Below are positions 25,461 through 34,816 of a stretch of 64,000 nt of DNA, one piece after another. The stretch comes from Paenibacillus sp. RC334. Lineage in GTDB: Bacteria; Bacillota; Bacilli; Paenibacillales; Paenibacillaceae. Position 1 is the stretch's first letter. Each line of letters starts with the position of its first letter. Both the position numbers and the translations under genes were made by a program. A model generated the notes under the pieces. The model was not told where the DNA came from, did not search any database, and saw nothing but the letters and a program-made list of their open reading frames with translations. Location: NCBI RefSeq assembly GCF_030034735.1, contig NZ_CP125370.1:5317001-5381000 (forward strand), written 5' to 3'.

Positions 25461-26348
25461 TTATTCCACTTTGCCGCCCTCTACGACCAATTGGTCTGTA
25501 AAGCCTTCTCCGTAAACAGAGGTCAGTGTGTCCTTGTAGGCTTGATGCACAAAGTTTTCCTTGCCTAATGTAGCCAGCTCATTGTTGATCCAGTCTAACA
25601 GCTCCTTATTTCCCTTCGCTACTGCGGGTGCAATCGTATCCTGGCCGCCAAAGGCCGGAATGGTTACGGTGAAGCCGGGATTGGCTTTCGCCCAAGCGAT
25701 CAGCTCTGTATTATCGTTAGCGATGGCAGCGCCGCGCTTGTCTTTGAGAGCTGAGAAAATTTCCGTGTACTGATCGAATTTGAGCAGCTTGATGTCAGGA
25801 TAATTTTTCGTAAAATAGGTCTCAGCCGTCGTTCCTTTTGCGACAATCAGCTTCTGATCCGAGTTCTTCAATTGATCAATCGTAGTGATCGGAGCGCTGT
25901 CGGGTGATACAATGCCAAAGGATAATTTCATGTATGGATTAGTAAAATCGACCTTTTCTTTGCGCTCGTCCGTCACGGTAAAGTTAGCCATGATGATGTC
26001 TACCTTGTTGGATTGCAAATAAGCGACCCGGCTGGCGGCATCCACCAGCACGAACTCTACCTTGGACTCATCGCCCAGTAGATCCTTGGCAAATCGTTTC
26101 GCAATATATACGTCAAAGCCCTGATTTTTCCCTTCTGAATCCACGTAGCCAAAAGGAGGCTTATCCGCGAATACACCAATTCGGATTTTGCCGTTCTTTT
26201 TAATGTCCTCAATTGAAGCAAATTTTGCCGAGCCAGAACTGCCATTGGTATTGCCACCTGCTCCTGCGCAGCCCGTCAATCCGATAAGCAGCAGGCTTAC
26301 AGCCAGCAATAATGCCGTTAACTTCAACCCTTTTTTCATCGTATTCAT
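25461..26348 (-). CDS. Amino acid ABC transporter substrate-binding lipoprotein
   Basis: The 295-residue protein has a lipoprotein signal with lipobox LTGC (Cys27) and so is tethered outside the membrane. The mature part is a family 3 periplasmic-binding fold: KIRIGVFADKPPFGYVD (about 54-70), GFDVYIAKRFAKDLLG, VDIIMANFTVTDERKEKVDF (about 115-134), and VAKGTTAETYF. This is the glutamate/aspartate/glutamine type of polar amino acid binder. It is the last gene of a four-gene operon after two permeases and an ATPase. Confidence 0.9.
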   Translation of the reverse strand: MNTMKKGLKLTALLLAVSLLLIGLTGCAGAGGNTNGSSGSAKFASIEDIKKNGKIRIGVFADKPPFGYVDSEGKNQGFDVYIAKRFAKDLLGDESKVEFVLVDAASRVAYLQSNKVDIIMANFTVTDERKEKVDFTNPYMKLSFGIVSPDSAPITTIDQLKNSDQKLIVAKGTTAETYFTKNYPDIKLLKFDQYTEIFSALKDKRGAAIANDNTELIAWAKANPGFTVTIPAFGGQDTIAPAVAKGNKELLDWINNELATLGKENFVHQAYKDTLTSVYGEGFTDQLVVEGGKVE

Positions 26349-26356
26349 CCCCCTGT

Positions 26357-27112
26357 TTATGTAGTTTCATACTGAAATATATCCAGAAAGTGCTGGGCAC
26401 GCTCTGTTTCCGGTTGGGTAAAAAATTGCTGTGGCGTGGTCATTTCGCATATTTGTCCTTGATCCATAAAAACGATACGATCCCCCACCGACTTGGCGAA
26501 TCCCATCTCATGCGTCACGATAATCATCGTCATTCCCTGTCGCGCCAGTTCTCGCATCACATCCAGCACCTCCCTGACCATTTCCGGGTCCAAGGATGCC
26601 GTGACTTCGTCAAAGAGCATAATTTCAGGGTTCATACACAGTGCGCGTACAATCGCAATCCGCTGCTTTTGTCCGCCTGATAACTCTCTCGGATACGCAT
26701 CCTTGCGATCCAACAGACCGACCCGTTCCAATAATTGCTCCGCTTGCTTGAGCGCTTCCTGCTTGTTTCTTCGCTGCACTTTAAGCGGGCCTAGCAATAT
26801 ATTTTCCAAAACGGTCATATGGGGAAACAGCTCATAGTTCTGGAATACCATCCCGATATGCTGTCGTATCTCCCGCCAATTCACTTTTTTATCCGTAAGA
26901 TCCTGCCCTCTATATTGGATTTCTCCGCCTTGGACTGGCTCCAGACCATTGAGGCATCGCAGAAGTGTGCTTTTTCCACAGCCCGAAGGGCCAAGAACAA
27001 CCACGACCTCCCCCTTCGTTACCTCCAGATCAATCTGTTGGAGTACCTTTCGATCACCGAAGCTTTTGTCCAGCCCTCGAATCTCCAGCAAAACCTCCAC
27101 AGCCTCTGCCAT
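26357..27112 (-). CDS. Amino acid ABC transporter ATP-binding protein
   Basis: The start used is ATG 27112 (251 residues), preceded by AGGATGGGG; in-frame ATGs upstream lie inside the permease gene. Walker A is GPSGCGKST (41-49), the Q-loop is [12 protein letters not shown], the signature is LSGGQKQR, and Walker B with the catalytic Glu is [10 protein letters not shown], followed by the H-loop VTHEMGF. This is the GlnQ/HisP type that powers polar amino acid uptake. It lies on the cytoplasmic face with the two permeases encoded just upstream. Confidence 0.92.
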   Translation of the reverse strand: MAEAVEVLLEIRGLDKSFGDRKVLQQIDLEVTKGEVVVVLGPSGCGKSTLLRCLNGLEPVQGGEIQYRGQDLTDKKVNWREIRQHIGMVFQNYELFPHMTVLENILLGPLKVQRRNKQEALKQAEQLLERVGLLDRKDAYPRELSGGQKQRIAIVRALCMNPEIMLFDEVTASLDPEMVREVLDVMRELARQGMTMIIVTHEMGFAKSVGDRIVFMDQGQICEMTTPQQFFTQPETERAQHFLDIFQYETT

Positions 27113-27129
27113 TACGCCACCCCATCCTG

Positions 27130-27807
27130 CTAATTTTGCCATCTGCGTTCGAATCTTTTGGAAAGTCTGGACAACGGATAGCATACGAGAAAATATAGTA
27201 TAAAAATAAAACCGTACACCCAAAAGGATGCAGCAGGCGCTTTAATCACACCAAGCTCAATAATCTGTTGTCCGACCTTTACCACCTCTACCACGCCAAT
27301 CAACACCACCAATGACGTTGTTTTGATCATCCGTGTCGCCAGATTAATAGAACCCGGCAGCATTCGGCGCACCGCCTGAGGAATGAGCACATGACGGTAT
27401 AACTGTCCATACGTCAGACCCAGTGCTTGCCCGGATTCCACCTGATGCTTGGGTAACGATTCGAGCGCACCACGAACGATGTCACCGATCTCCGCCGCAC
27501 CCCATAAGCTAAACACGATAATTGCCGTTAGCTCCCCGCTAATGTTCACATTCAGCAAAGGCGTGAAGCCGAAGTACACGACATACAGCCAAACCAAAAT
27601 CGGAATAATGCGAAACGTCTCCAGATAAAGCCGTAATACAAATCGAATCGGTCCCGACTTTAAAGTGCGCAATAGCCCCATCACGATGCCCAGCACTGTG
27701 CCGATCACAATCGAAATAAATGCAATTTCCATCGTAACGAGTAACCCACCTAACAGACGCTCAAAATTGGAACCTTCAAAAAGCACATTAATCCCCGAAT
27801 TCTGCAT
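27130..27807 (-). CDS. Amino acid ABC transporter permease
   Basis: The 225-residue protein has about five membrane spans and the EAA loop of the HisM/GlnP family ([20 protein letters not shown], then [17 protein letters not shown]). It forms the channel with the second permease. Its ATG lies inside the end of the preceding permease gene (20-base overlap), so the two are translationally coupled. Confidence 0.9.
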   Translation of the reverse strand: MQNSGINVLFEGSNFERLLGGLLVTMEIAFISIVIGTVLGIVMGLLRTLKSGPIRFVLRLYLETFRIIPILVWLYVVYFGFTPLLNVNISGELTAIIVFSLWGAAEIGDIVRGALESLPKHQVESGQALGLTYGQLYRHVLIPQAVRRMLPGSINLATRMIKTTSLVVLIGVVEVVKVGQQIIELGVIKAPAASFWVYGFIFILYFLVCYPLSRLSKRFERRWQN

Positions 27808-28453
27808 ATCGCACCTTCCTTTCCACCCATGTCAGCAGCATCGACAAAGGCAAAAGCAGGACGAGATAAGCCAGCACCAGCAGAATCAGCGATTCCGCCG
27901 TTTTGTAGTACATGCCGATCAGGTCTTTTGCCACATTCATAATATCTAGCAAAGCAATGGCGCCAACAATGGAGGTTTCTTTGAGCAGAAAAATCGCATT
28001 CGCACCCAACGACGGAACACTGATAGCAAAGGCCTGTGGCAAAATAACATACCGCGCCAGTTGCACCTTGGACAGTCCCAAGCTAAGCCCGGATTCCGTC
28101 TGAGTTTTACTCACTGCTTCAATCCCACCACGGAACGCCTCTGCCATATACCCTCCGCCCAAAAAGGTCATACCAATGATGGCGCACGTCATTTCACTCA
28201 TATGCAACCCAATTTTTGTAAAACCATAGTACAGAAAATACAACTGTACCAGCAGCGGTGTATTTCGGGAAAGCTCAATATACGCTACAATAATGCCGCT
28301 GATACCCTTCACCTTGTAATACAACACGATACTGCACAGCAAACCGACGATCAGCGAAAAAAGTATGGCCCAAAAAGCAATCTTCAGTGTAAGCCACATC
28401 GCCTCACCATACAGCGGCAAGCTCTCTACGATAAACTCCCAGTCTAAATTCAT
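27788..28453 (-). CDS. Amino acid ABC transporter permease, first gene of the operon
   Basis: The 221-residue protein has about five spans and the family loop AEAFRGGIEAVSKTQTESGL, followed by LGLSKVQLARYVILPQA. It is a close relative of the next permease and pairs with it. The start is ATG 28453 after AAAGGTATGT. Upstream 28454-28610 holds the operon promoter; no specific operator was recognised. Confidence 0.9.
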   Translation of the reverse strand: MNLDWEFIVESLPLYGEAMWLTLKIAFWAILFSLIVGLLCSIVLYYKVKGISGIIVAYIELSRNTPLLVQLYFLYYGFTKIGLHMSEMTCAIIGMTFLGGGYMAEAFRGGIEAVSKTQTESGLSLGLSKVQLARYVILPQAFAISVPSLGANAIFLLKETSIVGAIALLDIMNVAKDLIGMYYKTAESLILLVLAYLVLLLPLSMLLTWVERKVRYAEFGD

Positions 28454-28615
28454 ATGTACATACCTTTCAATTTTCGATTAATCCTATGTATTTTGTGAGT
28501 TTAATAACAATGATTGTATTCCAGCCCAATTATTACGTCAATACTCCGACAAAAATTTGTCATATTTATCTATGATTTAGGAAGAAAACCTTTATTTCAT
28601 TTCAGAAATGCATGC

Positions 28616-28653
28616 AAAAAAGCCTGAAATGGCTAAATTCCATTCCAGGCTTT
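28616..28653 (-). terminator. Terminator after the sulP gene
   Basis: On the minus strand AAAGCCTGGAATGG pairs with CCATTTCAGGCTTTTTT, ending in a T-run, just after the sulP-type stop. Confidence 0.85.
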
Positions 28654-28673
28654 GATCTATTCTATACGATTTA

Positions 28674-30122
28674 TCACACCAGCGGCTCCGTAACTACAGA
28701 ACCGCCGAGCTTTTCCACAATCAAACGGCTTTCCTCGTTCAGTCCCCGCAGGGTAATCAATTTACCGGATTTCGTGTACTTTTGCAGCACCTTCCCAATG
28801 GCGGTTACCGCAGAATGATCCCAAATATGCGATTGGCTGAAATCCACCACCACGCGTTTCGGATCATCCGAAGGTTCAAAATGGTCGACAAAATGAGTCG
28901 TCGAAGCGAAAAACATCGGACCGCTAACATGGTACACCTTTTCATCGTTGTCCTCTGTCGCGCTGATGCGGATTTTAGCCATTTTCCAGCCAAAATGCAG
29001 GGCACTCAGCAACACACCCACGATAACTCCCTTAGACAAATCATGCGTAGCCACCACAATGACGACCGTCGTAACCATGATAAGCGTGTCCGCTTTGGGA
29101 ACCCTGGCTATGTTTCGGAGCGAATTCCAGTCCACTGTTCCGATACACACCATAAACATAACTCCCACCAGTGCGCCCATCGGTACTTCCTTCACAACCC
29201 CGCCGAGCACCAGCAGCAGAAAGGCCAGAAACACCCCTGCCGTGAAGGTGGACAAACGCCCTCTACCTCCCGAGCTAACATTAATAACGGATTGCCCGAT
29301 CATAGCACAGCCACCCATACCGCCGAAAAAACCATTTACAAAGTTGGCAATCCCTTGCCCACGGGCTTCCCGGTTTTTATTGCTTTTCGTTTCGGTCATT
29401 TCATCCAAAATACTGGCTGTCAGCAATGATTCCAGCAGTCCCACCAGCGCCATCGTAAAGGAATACGGCAGCAATATCCACAATGTATGCAACGACCACT
29501 CAATTTGCGGCATATGGAATGAAGGCAGTGAGCTAGTCAGCGTACCGATATCGCCTACGGTTTTAACATTTAACCCGAACATATACGTGATGATCGTCAT
29601 GATAACGATTGCCGTCAATGGAGCGGGAATGCTTTTCACAAACCTCGGCAAAATATACACAATGAGCAGCGTACCCGCCACCATCGCGTACATGATCCAA
29701 TTGGCTCCGTGAAAGTGGGTGAGCTGCGCCATAAAGACGAGAATCGCCAGCGCATTCACAAACCCGGTCATGACTGGCTGCGAAATAAAGCTTATAAAAC
29801 GCCCTATTTTAAAAACACCCAGCAGCACCTGAATAATACCTGCCAAAATAGTAGCCGCAAACAGATATTCCACGCCATGATCCTTCACCAAACCCACGAC
29901 CAGCACCGCTACAGCCCCGGTTGCTGCCGAGATCATCGCCGGGCGCCCGCCTGCAAAAGAAATAACAATTGCCATCGAAATGGAGGCGTACAGTCCGACC
30001 ATCGGATTGACGCCGGCAATGATCGAGAAGGCAATCGCCTCCGGGATTAGTGCCAGCGCCACGGTCATACCTGCAAGTATATCAGCCCGGATATTACCGA
30101 ACCATTGTTGTCTAAAATTCAT
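28674..30122 (-). CDS. SulP family anion transporter with STAS domain
   Basis: The 482-residue protein has a membrane part of about 10-12 spans (residues 10-370) with the SulP signatures [20 protein letters not shown] (about 12-31) and NPMVGLYAS, and a [20 protein letters not shown] region (pieces at about 260-280). A C-terminal STAS domain (about 395-475) includes [16 protein letters not shown], in which the Ser/His-rich loop replaces the usual phosphorylated Ser of anti-anti-sigma factors. It carries sulfate, bicarbonate or another anion. The leader (30144-30267) is highly structured, which suggests control by a small molecule or ion. Confidence 0.9.
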   Translation of the reverse strand: MNFRQQWFGNIRADILAGMTVALALIPEAIAFSIIAGVNPMVGLYASISMAIVISFAGGRPAMISAATGAVAVLVVGLVKDHGVEYLFAATILAGIIQVLLGVFKIGRFISFISQPVMTGFVNALAILVFMAQLTHFHGANWIMYAMVAGTLLIVYILPRFVKSIPAPLTAIVIMTIITYMFGLNVKTVGDIGTLTSSLPSFHMPQIEWSLHTLWILLPYSFTMALVGLLESLLTASILDEMTETKSNKNREARGQGIANFVNGFFGGMGGCAMIGQSVINVSSGGRGRLSTFTAGVFLAFLLLVLGGVVKEVPMGALVGVMFMVCIGTVDWNSLRNIARVPKADTLIMVTTVVIVVATHDLSKGVIVGVLLSALHFGWKMAKIRISATEDNDEKVYHVSGPMFFASTTHFVDHFEPSDDPKRVVVDFSQSHIWDHSAVTAIGKVLQKYTKSGKLITLRGLNEESRLIVEKLGGSVVTEPLV

Positions 30123-30143
30123 ACGGTTTCTTTCCAGCCTCCT

Positions 30144-30267
30144 ATATTAACGGAGAACAGCGTGTTGACCCGCGCCCGGTGTCGTTCCGGGCCTCCGTCC
30201 AGCGGCCAATCGCATAGGCTCTCCTATGATTCGGCTCGTTTCTCTCACACGAACCCGCCCGTTATAT
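30144..30267 (-). ncRNA. Structured leader of sulP, candidate riboswitch
   Basis: On the minus strand the leader begins at ATATAACGG (30267-30259), which can pair with CCGTTAATAT (30153-30144) just before the ribosome-binding site AGGAGG (30143-30138), giving a closing stem. Inside are hairpins at 30233-30255 (GGTTCGT/ACGAGCC), 30208-30231 (AATC and ATAGG arms with an AGAG loop), and two alternatives that share bases 30190-30192: 30190-30207 (GGCC/GGCC) and 30174-30192 (GCCCGG/CCGGGC). A TATAAT box at 30278-30283 would start the RNA right at the closing stem. I cannot match it to a named riboswitch. Confidence 0.6.
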
Positions 30268-30277
30268 TCAGTCCATC

Positions 30278-30283
30278 ATTATA
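30278..30283 (-). promoter_or_regulatory. -10 box of the sulP leader promoter
   Basis: A perfect TATAAT on the minus strand places the start near 30270, at the base of the closing stem. The -35 region (TCGTTT at 17 bases) is weak. Confidence 0.55.
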
Positions 30284-30392
30284 ACGTAAGGGGTTCGCAG
30301 AAACGAGTCAGGTAAGAGGCTATTTGGAAAAAGAAAACAGGCGTTTCCTTGGAATATCGCGTGTTTCCTTCGTTTAATTCGTTTTCTTATAA

Positions 30393-30965
30393 TTAAAATT
30401 TTCGCAATTCCCGTACAAGCTCCAATAGGGCGTCAGAGATATCCGGGTCGGAGCTATGCTGGAGCATGCTCTCAAAGTCAGGTAATGCCCGCTTCAATAA
30501 CCGATAACTATAATCGTAATAGCTCCAAAAGGCCACCGGATCATAGCCTCGCGCTTCTTCCTCTTCCCATTCCAATTCATCTTCTTCAGGATCGGTGTCT
30601 TCTGGCCACAGATATTTTTCATCCAACAGCATGGTCAGGGATTCGACAGACTTCTGTGAATCGGCTTGTGCATTTTGCATGTCCAATGCCCCGATAACTG
30701 CGTGATAACACTCTAATTCTTCTAGCGTGATATCATCCGCTTTTCTCGCATGCATATTTCTTAATAAAAAGAGCAACGCCCATGGCGTAACCTGCCACAA
30801 TGTGCCCTGATGCTCAATCAGATTAGCAATGTCATCATATTTTCCGTCCGATATCAATTGCGGCAGCTCGCTACCCCTGCCATATGGAGTCGTCAGACGG
30901 TGCCACGGCACATCGGTGATTTGGAAATTATGAATGGGGATGGTGTTGATCTCATGATTATCCAT
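30393..30965 (-). CDS. Acidic hypothetical protein
   Basis: The 190-residue protein starts at ATG 30965 after AAAGGATG. It is rich in Glu and Asp, with PEEDELEWEEEEARGYDP near 125-142, and in aromatic residues (VAFWSYYDYSYRLLKRAL). It lacks a signal peptide and membrane span. I do not recognise it. It lies between the sulP leader and the UbiB-like kinase gene and probably shares the latter's transcript (23-base gap). Confidence 0.65.
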   Translation of the reverse strand: MDNHEINTIPIHNFQITDVPWHRLTTPYGRGSELPQLISDGKYDDIANLIEHQGTLWQVTPWALLFLLRNMHARKADDITLEELECYHAVIGALDMQNAQADSQKSVESLTMLLDEKYLWPEDTDPEEDELEWEEEEARGYDPVAFWSYYDYSYRLLKRALPDFESMLQHSSDPDISDALLELVRELRKF

Positions 30966-30988
30966 GGCTCATCCTTTCCGATGGGTAT

Positions 30989-32689
30989 CTAAAATCTTCC
31001 TGATTTAAAAATAGAATACAGCAAAAAAGCAACCATTAAGAGAGCGACGACAAAGCCAATCTCAATCGCAGGCACATTCCACAGCACAGTCGCCTGATGA
31101 TTCAGCGATGAACCGATAATTAGGCCGACCATAATAATGCTGAACGCCAGCAGTACGATGCTGAACGACAGGCGATTGCTGATTTGATCCAGCCTGCGCA
31201 AGAGCATTTCCAGCTCCGGCACGGTGACCTCCAGCTTGAGCTTGCCTTTGCTGATAATCGAAGCCAAGTGCCTTGCCTGCCCTGGAAGCTCCATCAGCGT
31301 CTCGACCAGCTCGGTCGCACCGCCCAGCAGCTTGCCCCGGATACGGCGACTGCTAAAGCGCTCCTTTAACAGCTTGTTGCCAAAAGGCTCCGCCAGAGCA
31401 AGAATGCTAAGATCAGGGTCGAGATGCTCAATGACCCCTTCCAGCGTCAGCAGCGATTTGCCGAGCAGCAAGACGTCTGAAGGCAGGCCGATCCGGTGCC
31501 GCTGTGCTGCGCCGAACAGGTCGTTCAGGGCATTACCGATGCTGACCTGCGAGAACGGAACATCCGAGTAATCTTCGCGCATCTTATCCAGATCGGCACG
31601 CAGCGCGTTCATATCCGTATCTGGCTCAACCAGCCCCAGCCGTTCGATAGCCCGAACCATGGCATCGGTATTTTTGCGCATCAGCGCGATAATAAGCGAG
31701 GCAAGATGATTCTTCATCTCTTCACTCAGCCGCCCGGTCATGCCGAAGTCCAAATAAGCGAGACTGCCATTTTTCAGGACAAGCAAATTTCCCGGATGAG
31801 GATCGGCGTGAAAAAAACCTTCAATAAAGATTTGATGCAGCATACTGTTTACCAGCCGCTGTGCCAGATCCTTCAAATCATATCCACGACGTAATAGCTC
31901 TTCTCGATTGCCCAGATGGGTACCATCCAAAAACTCCATGGTTAACACACGTGAAGAGGTATGGTCCCAATATATTTTCGGAATATGGATATGCGGGTCC
32001 TGCTCGAACTGGAGCGAGATTTTCTCCGTATTGCGGGCTTCATGGTTGTAATCCAGTTCCTGAATAAGCGATCTGCCCAGTTCCTCCACCATCTGGCTAA
32101 GCTGATAGCGTCCCACCCATTCCCAGCGTTTGACCGCTATTGCAGTCAGTTCCCGCAAAATATCCAGATCCCGACGAATGATGCGGTTCACGCCAGGCCG
32201 TTGGATTTTAATGGCGACCAGTTCTCCGCTGTGCAGCTTACCCAGATGCACCTGACCAATGGAAGCAGCAGCCAGCGGAACATCGTCAAAACGGGTCATA
32301 ATATCCTCCAATGACGTGTCCAGCTCCTGTTCCAAAATGCCGCGTGCTGTTTCAGCAGAAAAAGGCGGCACCTGATCCTGAAGCTTGACCAGCTCACGGA
32401 TAATCGGCTCCGGCAACAGGTCTGCGCGCGTACTTGCCAACTGCCCAAGCTTAATAAACGCAGGCCCCAGATCCTCCAGCACCAGCCGAATCCGTTCGCC
32501 CAGCGTTTTGGACTCTGGCGTTTCTCTCATCAGCCACTTACGGGGCAGCGATAATAGCTGGAACAGGCCTATTTCCTCCACCATATAGCCAAAGCCATGA
32601 CGCGCCAGCGCCATGGCAATTTCCCGGTAACGACCGGCGTGCTTTATACGAACCGCCATTTTAATCCAGTCGGTTCCCTTCTTCAGCAT
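30989..32689 (-). CDS. AarF/UbiB/ABC1-family atypical kinase
   Basis: The product is 566 residues from ATG 32689; ATG 32659 (MAVRIKHAGRY) fits homologues better, but has a weaker upstream site. Diagnostic parts are KLGQLASTRADLLP (the KxGQ motif that replaces a glycine-rich loop), PLAAASIGQVHLGKL (the Ala-rich loop), VAIKIQRP (catalytic Lys), MEFLDGTHLG, GFFHADPHPGNLL (catalytic loop) and YLDFGMTG (DFG). Two membrane spans lie at the C-terminus (about 500-560). In other bacteria the family supports quinone or isoprenoid-lipid metabolism at the membrane. It overlaps the phasin-like gene by 29 bases. Confidence 0.9.
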   Translation of the reverse strand: MLKKGTDWIKMAVRIKHAGRYREIAMALARHGFGYMVEEIGLFQLLSLPRKWLMRETPESKTLGERIRLVLEDLGPAFIKLGQLASTRADLLPEPIIRELVKLQDQVPPFSAETARGILEQELDTSLEDIMTRFDDVPLAAASIGQVHLGKLHSGELVAIKIQRPGVNRIIRRDLDILRELTAIAVKRWEWVGRYQLSQMVEELGRSLIQELDYNHEARNTEKISLQFEQDPHIHIPKIYWDHTSSRVLTMEFLDGTHLGNREELLRRGYDLKDLAQRLVNSMLHQIFIEGFFHADPHPGNLLVLKNGSLAYLDFGMTGRLSEEMKNHLASLIIALMRKNTDAMVRAIERLGLVEPDTDMNALRADLDKMREDYSDVPFSQVSIGNALNDLFGAAQRHRIGLPSDVLLLGKSLLTLEGVIEHLDPDLSILALAEPFGNKLLKERFSSRRIRGKLLGGATELVETLMELPGQARHLASIISKGKLKLEVTVPELEMLLRRLDQISNRLSFSIVLLAFSIIMVGLIIGSSLNHQATVLWNVPAIEIGFVVALLMVAFLLYSIFKSGRF

Positions 32690-33020
32690 CGCTCGAACCC
32701 GTAAGCGCTGCCTTTTCTTTTTCCAGCTCCGCTACCTGTTTTTCCAGGGATGCCACACGTTGCTCCAAACTTGCGACATCATTTTCGGTAGGTACGTCCA
32801 GCTCCTGCAAAATGCGGCTAACCTGCTCGCGGATTGCCGTTTTGAATTGTCCCTGTTCCTCTGTGCCCCGTTCGATCAGACGATCGACCAGCGCTTTGGA
32901 TTCCGATGGTGCAAGTTCTCCCCGGTTTACAAGATCCTCGACGGCTTTTTCCACCTTTTCTTTGCTGACAATGGTGAGGCCCCATCCCAATGAGATGGCT
33001 TTTTTGAACAAATCGCTCAT
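32661..33020 (-). CDS. Phasin-like coiled-coil protein
   Basis: The 119-residue protein begins MSDLFKKAISLGWGLTIVSK and has a long amphipathic helix followed by a heptad coiled coil (about 78-108: VASLEQRVASLEKQVAELEK). This is the short Firmicute phasin-like family usually found next to UbiB/AarF kinases. Its role may be as a cofactor or scaffold for the kinase, since the pair is conserved; the name 'phasin' reflects fold similarity only. The start is ATG 33020 after AGGGGAGG. Confidence 0.8.
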   Translation of the reverse strand: MSDLFKKAISLGWGLTIVSKEKVEKAVEDLVNRGELAPSESKALVDRLIERGTEEQGQFKTAIREQVSRILQELDVPTENDVASLEQRVASLEKQVAELEKEKAALTGSSDAEEGNRLD

Positions 33021-33122
33021 GATATATCCTCCCCTACCTGTGATTTCCTATAGTATAACCCGAAAAGGGGAACCGCATAAAGTCCGCAGCTCCCCTTCCC
33101 TAGTTAGAAGACATCAGTTATA

Positions 33123-33761
33123 CTAGCCCCGCAAGCGTCCGGCCCACTTGGCAGCCTGAAGAATCAACTTTCGATACCCTTCATGCTGGAAGCTTGGCTG
33201 ATTGTGTCCAGGCATCAAATAGACAACCCGACCCAAGCCATAGGACAACGACCATGCTGCTGGGCACCATTGGCCCTCGTATTCGTATTCCATCAACAGT
33301 GTTTTTTCAGTAAACGGATCAAAGTCAAACCGATACGGCTCCTCCTCGATCTCAAACGGTTCAATCCCTTCCATAATCGGGTGGTCCGGCTCCGTCACCT
33401 TGAAGGACAACTGGCCCGCAACAGGATGCCGCAAAAAACGCGCCCCAATGAGCTGTGCAATTTCATATCGGCCTTGCAACGTAATTCCGTTGTGCAGCAC
33501 GAGCAGTCCACCCCCGCCACTGACGTAGGACAGCAACCCTGCTGTTTGCTGGGGAGACAGAACCTCCTTGCGGCTATCGCAGTATGAGATGCATAAATCA
33601 AATGAGGCCAGGTTTTCCTTGAGCAGCATTTTACGATTCTCGCTGCATTGTACTGTCATCCAATCCTGTAAAATATGGCTAATCTCTCCGTCCACCCCTT
33701 GTAGCGGGTGAAACTCCGGATACGTATAATCTCCTAACAACAATGCTTTTCTTCTTTCCAT
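33123..33761 (-). CDS. ThuA-like (trehalose utilisation, class I amidotransferase-like) protein
   Basis: The 212-residue protein has the ThuA pattern: LLLGDYTYPEFHP, LSYVSGGGGLLVLHNGI (about 78-94), the family's middle 'F..H' part (GARFLRHPVAGQLSF), and the PDHPIMEGIEPFEI and GRVVYLMPGHNQPSF segments. Family members are glutamine-amidotransferase-fold proteins linked with disaccharide or inositol metabolism; the catalytic Cys-His pair of true amidotransferases is not evident. Its neighbours give no pathway. The start is ATG 33761 after AGGAGG. Confidence 0.8.
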   Translation of the reverse strand: MERRKALLLGDYTYPEFHPLQGVDGEISHILQDWMTVQCSENRKMLLKENLASFDLCISYCDSRKEVLSPQQTAGLLSYVSGGGGLLVLHNGITLQGRYEIAQLIGARFLRHPVAGQLSFKVTEPDHPIMEGIEPFEIEEEPYRFDFDPFTEKTLLMEYEYEGQWCPAAWSLSYGLGRVVYLMPGHNQPSFQHEGYRKLILQAAKWAGRLRG

Positions 33762-34192
33762 GATGAATCCTCCTTGCCTAATCTGTATATAAGGACTTTA
33801 AAGGCGATGTCCCGTGTCATTTGTTCTTATTTGTGTCGTCTCTGGGCTCAAAAATTTAAACTAGCCCTCACCCGTTGCGCATAACACCGCCATCATCGCC
33901 CGAGCTATGGCATATATAAATAATTCTACAGGCGGGCTATTAAATCCTTTAGCAGAAGATTATAGCATATATATTCGATCGGAATAAACATATTCAAAAA
34001 TTTATATGCGTGAACACTGGCGAATTCATCGGTTTATGGTATACTCGTAAGAAAAAAAGCGTGTTCATGTGTTTTCTAAAAAAGGCTGGATCGCTTTTTA
34101 GTAAGAAGTTTATGCTTGCGGTTATAGAATTGTTAAGCTCTTCTTAAAACTTATACATTCTATGAATCTTAAAAACCGGGGAGGTTGCATGA
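33762..34192. promoter_or_regulatory. Divergent intergenic region, thuA-like / abrB-like
   Basis: It is AT-rich with no gene. TATACT at 34037-34042 could be a -10 box for the abrB-like gene with a long leader of about 150 bases; GGGGAGG stands before its ATG. A GC-rich inverted pair, GCCCG and CGGGC (about 33899-33937), flanks a loop of unclear role. Confidence 0.4.
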
Positions 34193-34642
34193 ATGAAGAG
34201 GACTGGAATGACCCGGCCTTTGGACAGCTTGGGACGAATTGTGCTTCCTAAAGAGTTGCGCATGACGATGGAGATTGACATCGGCGATCCATTAGAGTTT
34301 TTTATTGAAGACCAGACACTCATGCTCCGTAAGTACAAATCAACCAATTGCATATTTTGCGGTGCGGTTGATACGAACACTTATTTTAAAGACCAGTTTA
34401 TTTGCGACGAATGTACAGCAGCAATGAAAACGGAAGATTTGCTTCCGGTCACGGTGGCAGAAACCAATTTGACTCCAATCAAGCAAAATATGCATATGAA
34501 AAAGATTTATCAGCGTACAGATGTTATTCTGGAAAAAATGAGAGAGCTTATGGAAGAGCATCCAGCATCCTCACAAAAACAACTCGCTTCTATGCTAGGC
34601 GTGAGTCAGGGAAGGATTTCCCAGTTGAAGAAGCTCATGTGA
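34193..34642 (+). CDS. AbrB/SpoVT-type regulator with a zinc-ribbon-like middle and a C-terminal HTH
   Basis: The 149-residue protein starts with an AbrB swapped-hairpin DNA-binding domain (MKRTGMTRPLDSLGRIVLPK, residues 1-20, then ELRMTMEI..GDPLEFF). Then Cys53, Cys56, Cys71 and Cys74 form two CxxC pairs, as in a zinc ribbon. The C-terminus SQKQLASMLGVSQGRISQLK (about 127-146) is a helix-turn-helix. AbrB-type proteins regulate transition-state genes; the double DNA-binding design suggests a bridging regulator. It is a single gene with its own terminator. Confidence 0.85.
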   Translation: MKRTGMTRPLDSLGRIVLPKELRMTMEIDIGDPLEFFIEDQTLMLRKYKSTNCIFCGAVDTNTYFKDQFICDECTAAMKTEDLLPVTVAETNLTPIKQNMHMKKIYQRTDVILEKMRELMEEHPASSQKQLASMLGVSQGRISQLKKLM

Positions 34643-34709
34643 GTAAATCACCAAAAAAGTAATGAATACGCTTCCATGTTATGTAAGGTTGAATCTTACC
34701 TAAGTTTAG

Positions 34710-34748
34710 AAAAGCCGGACCCTTGTCAGCAAGGAACCCGGCTTTTTT
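34710..34748. terminator. Terminator between abrB-like gene and cbiA
   Basis: AAAAGCCGG, CCTTG, loop, CAAGG and CCGGCTTTTTT form a strong hairpin. It serves the abrB-like gene and, with TTTT on the other strand, possibly also the end of the cbi operon. Confidence 0.85.
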
Positions 34749-34816
34749 GGCGTACACATGAAGTTGTTCTTTTATCCTGTTAGGAACTATAGTTGCGATG
34801 GTTGCCAGATGGTGGA

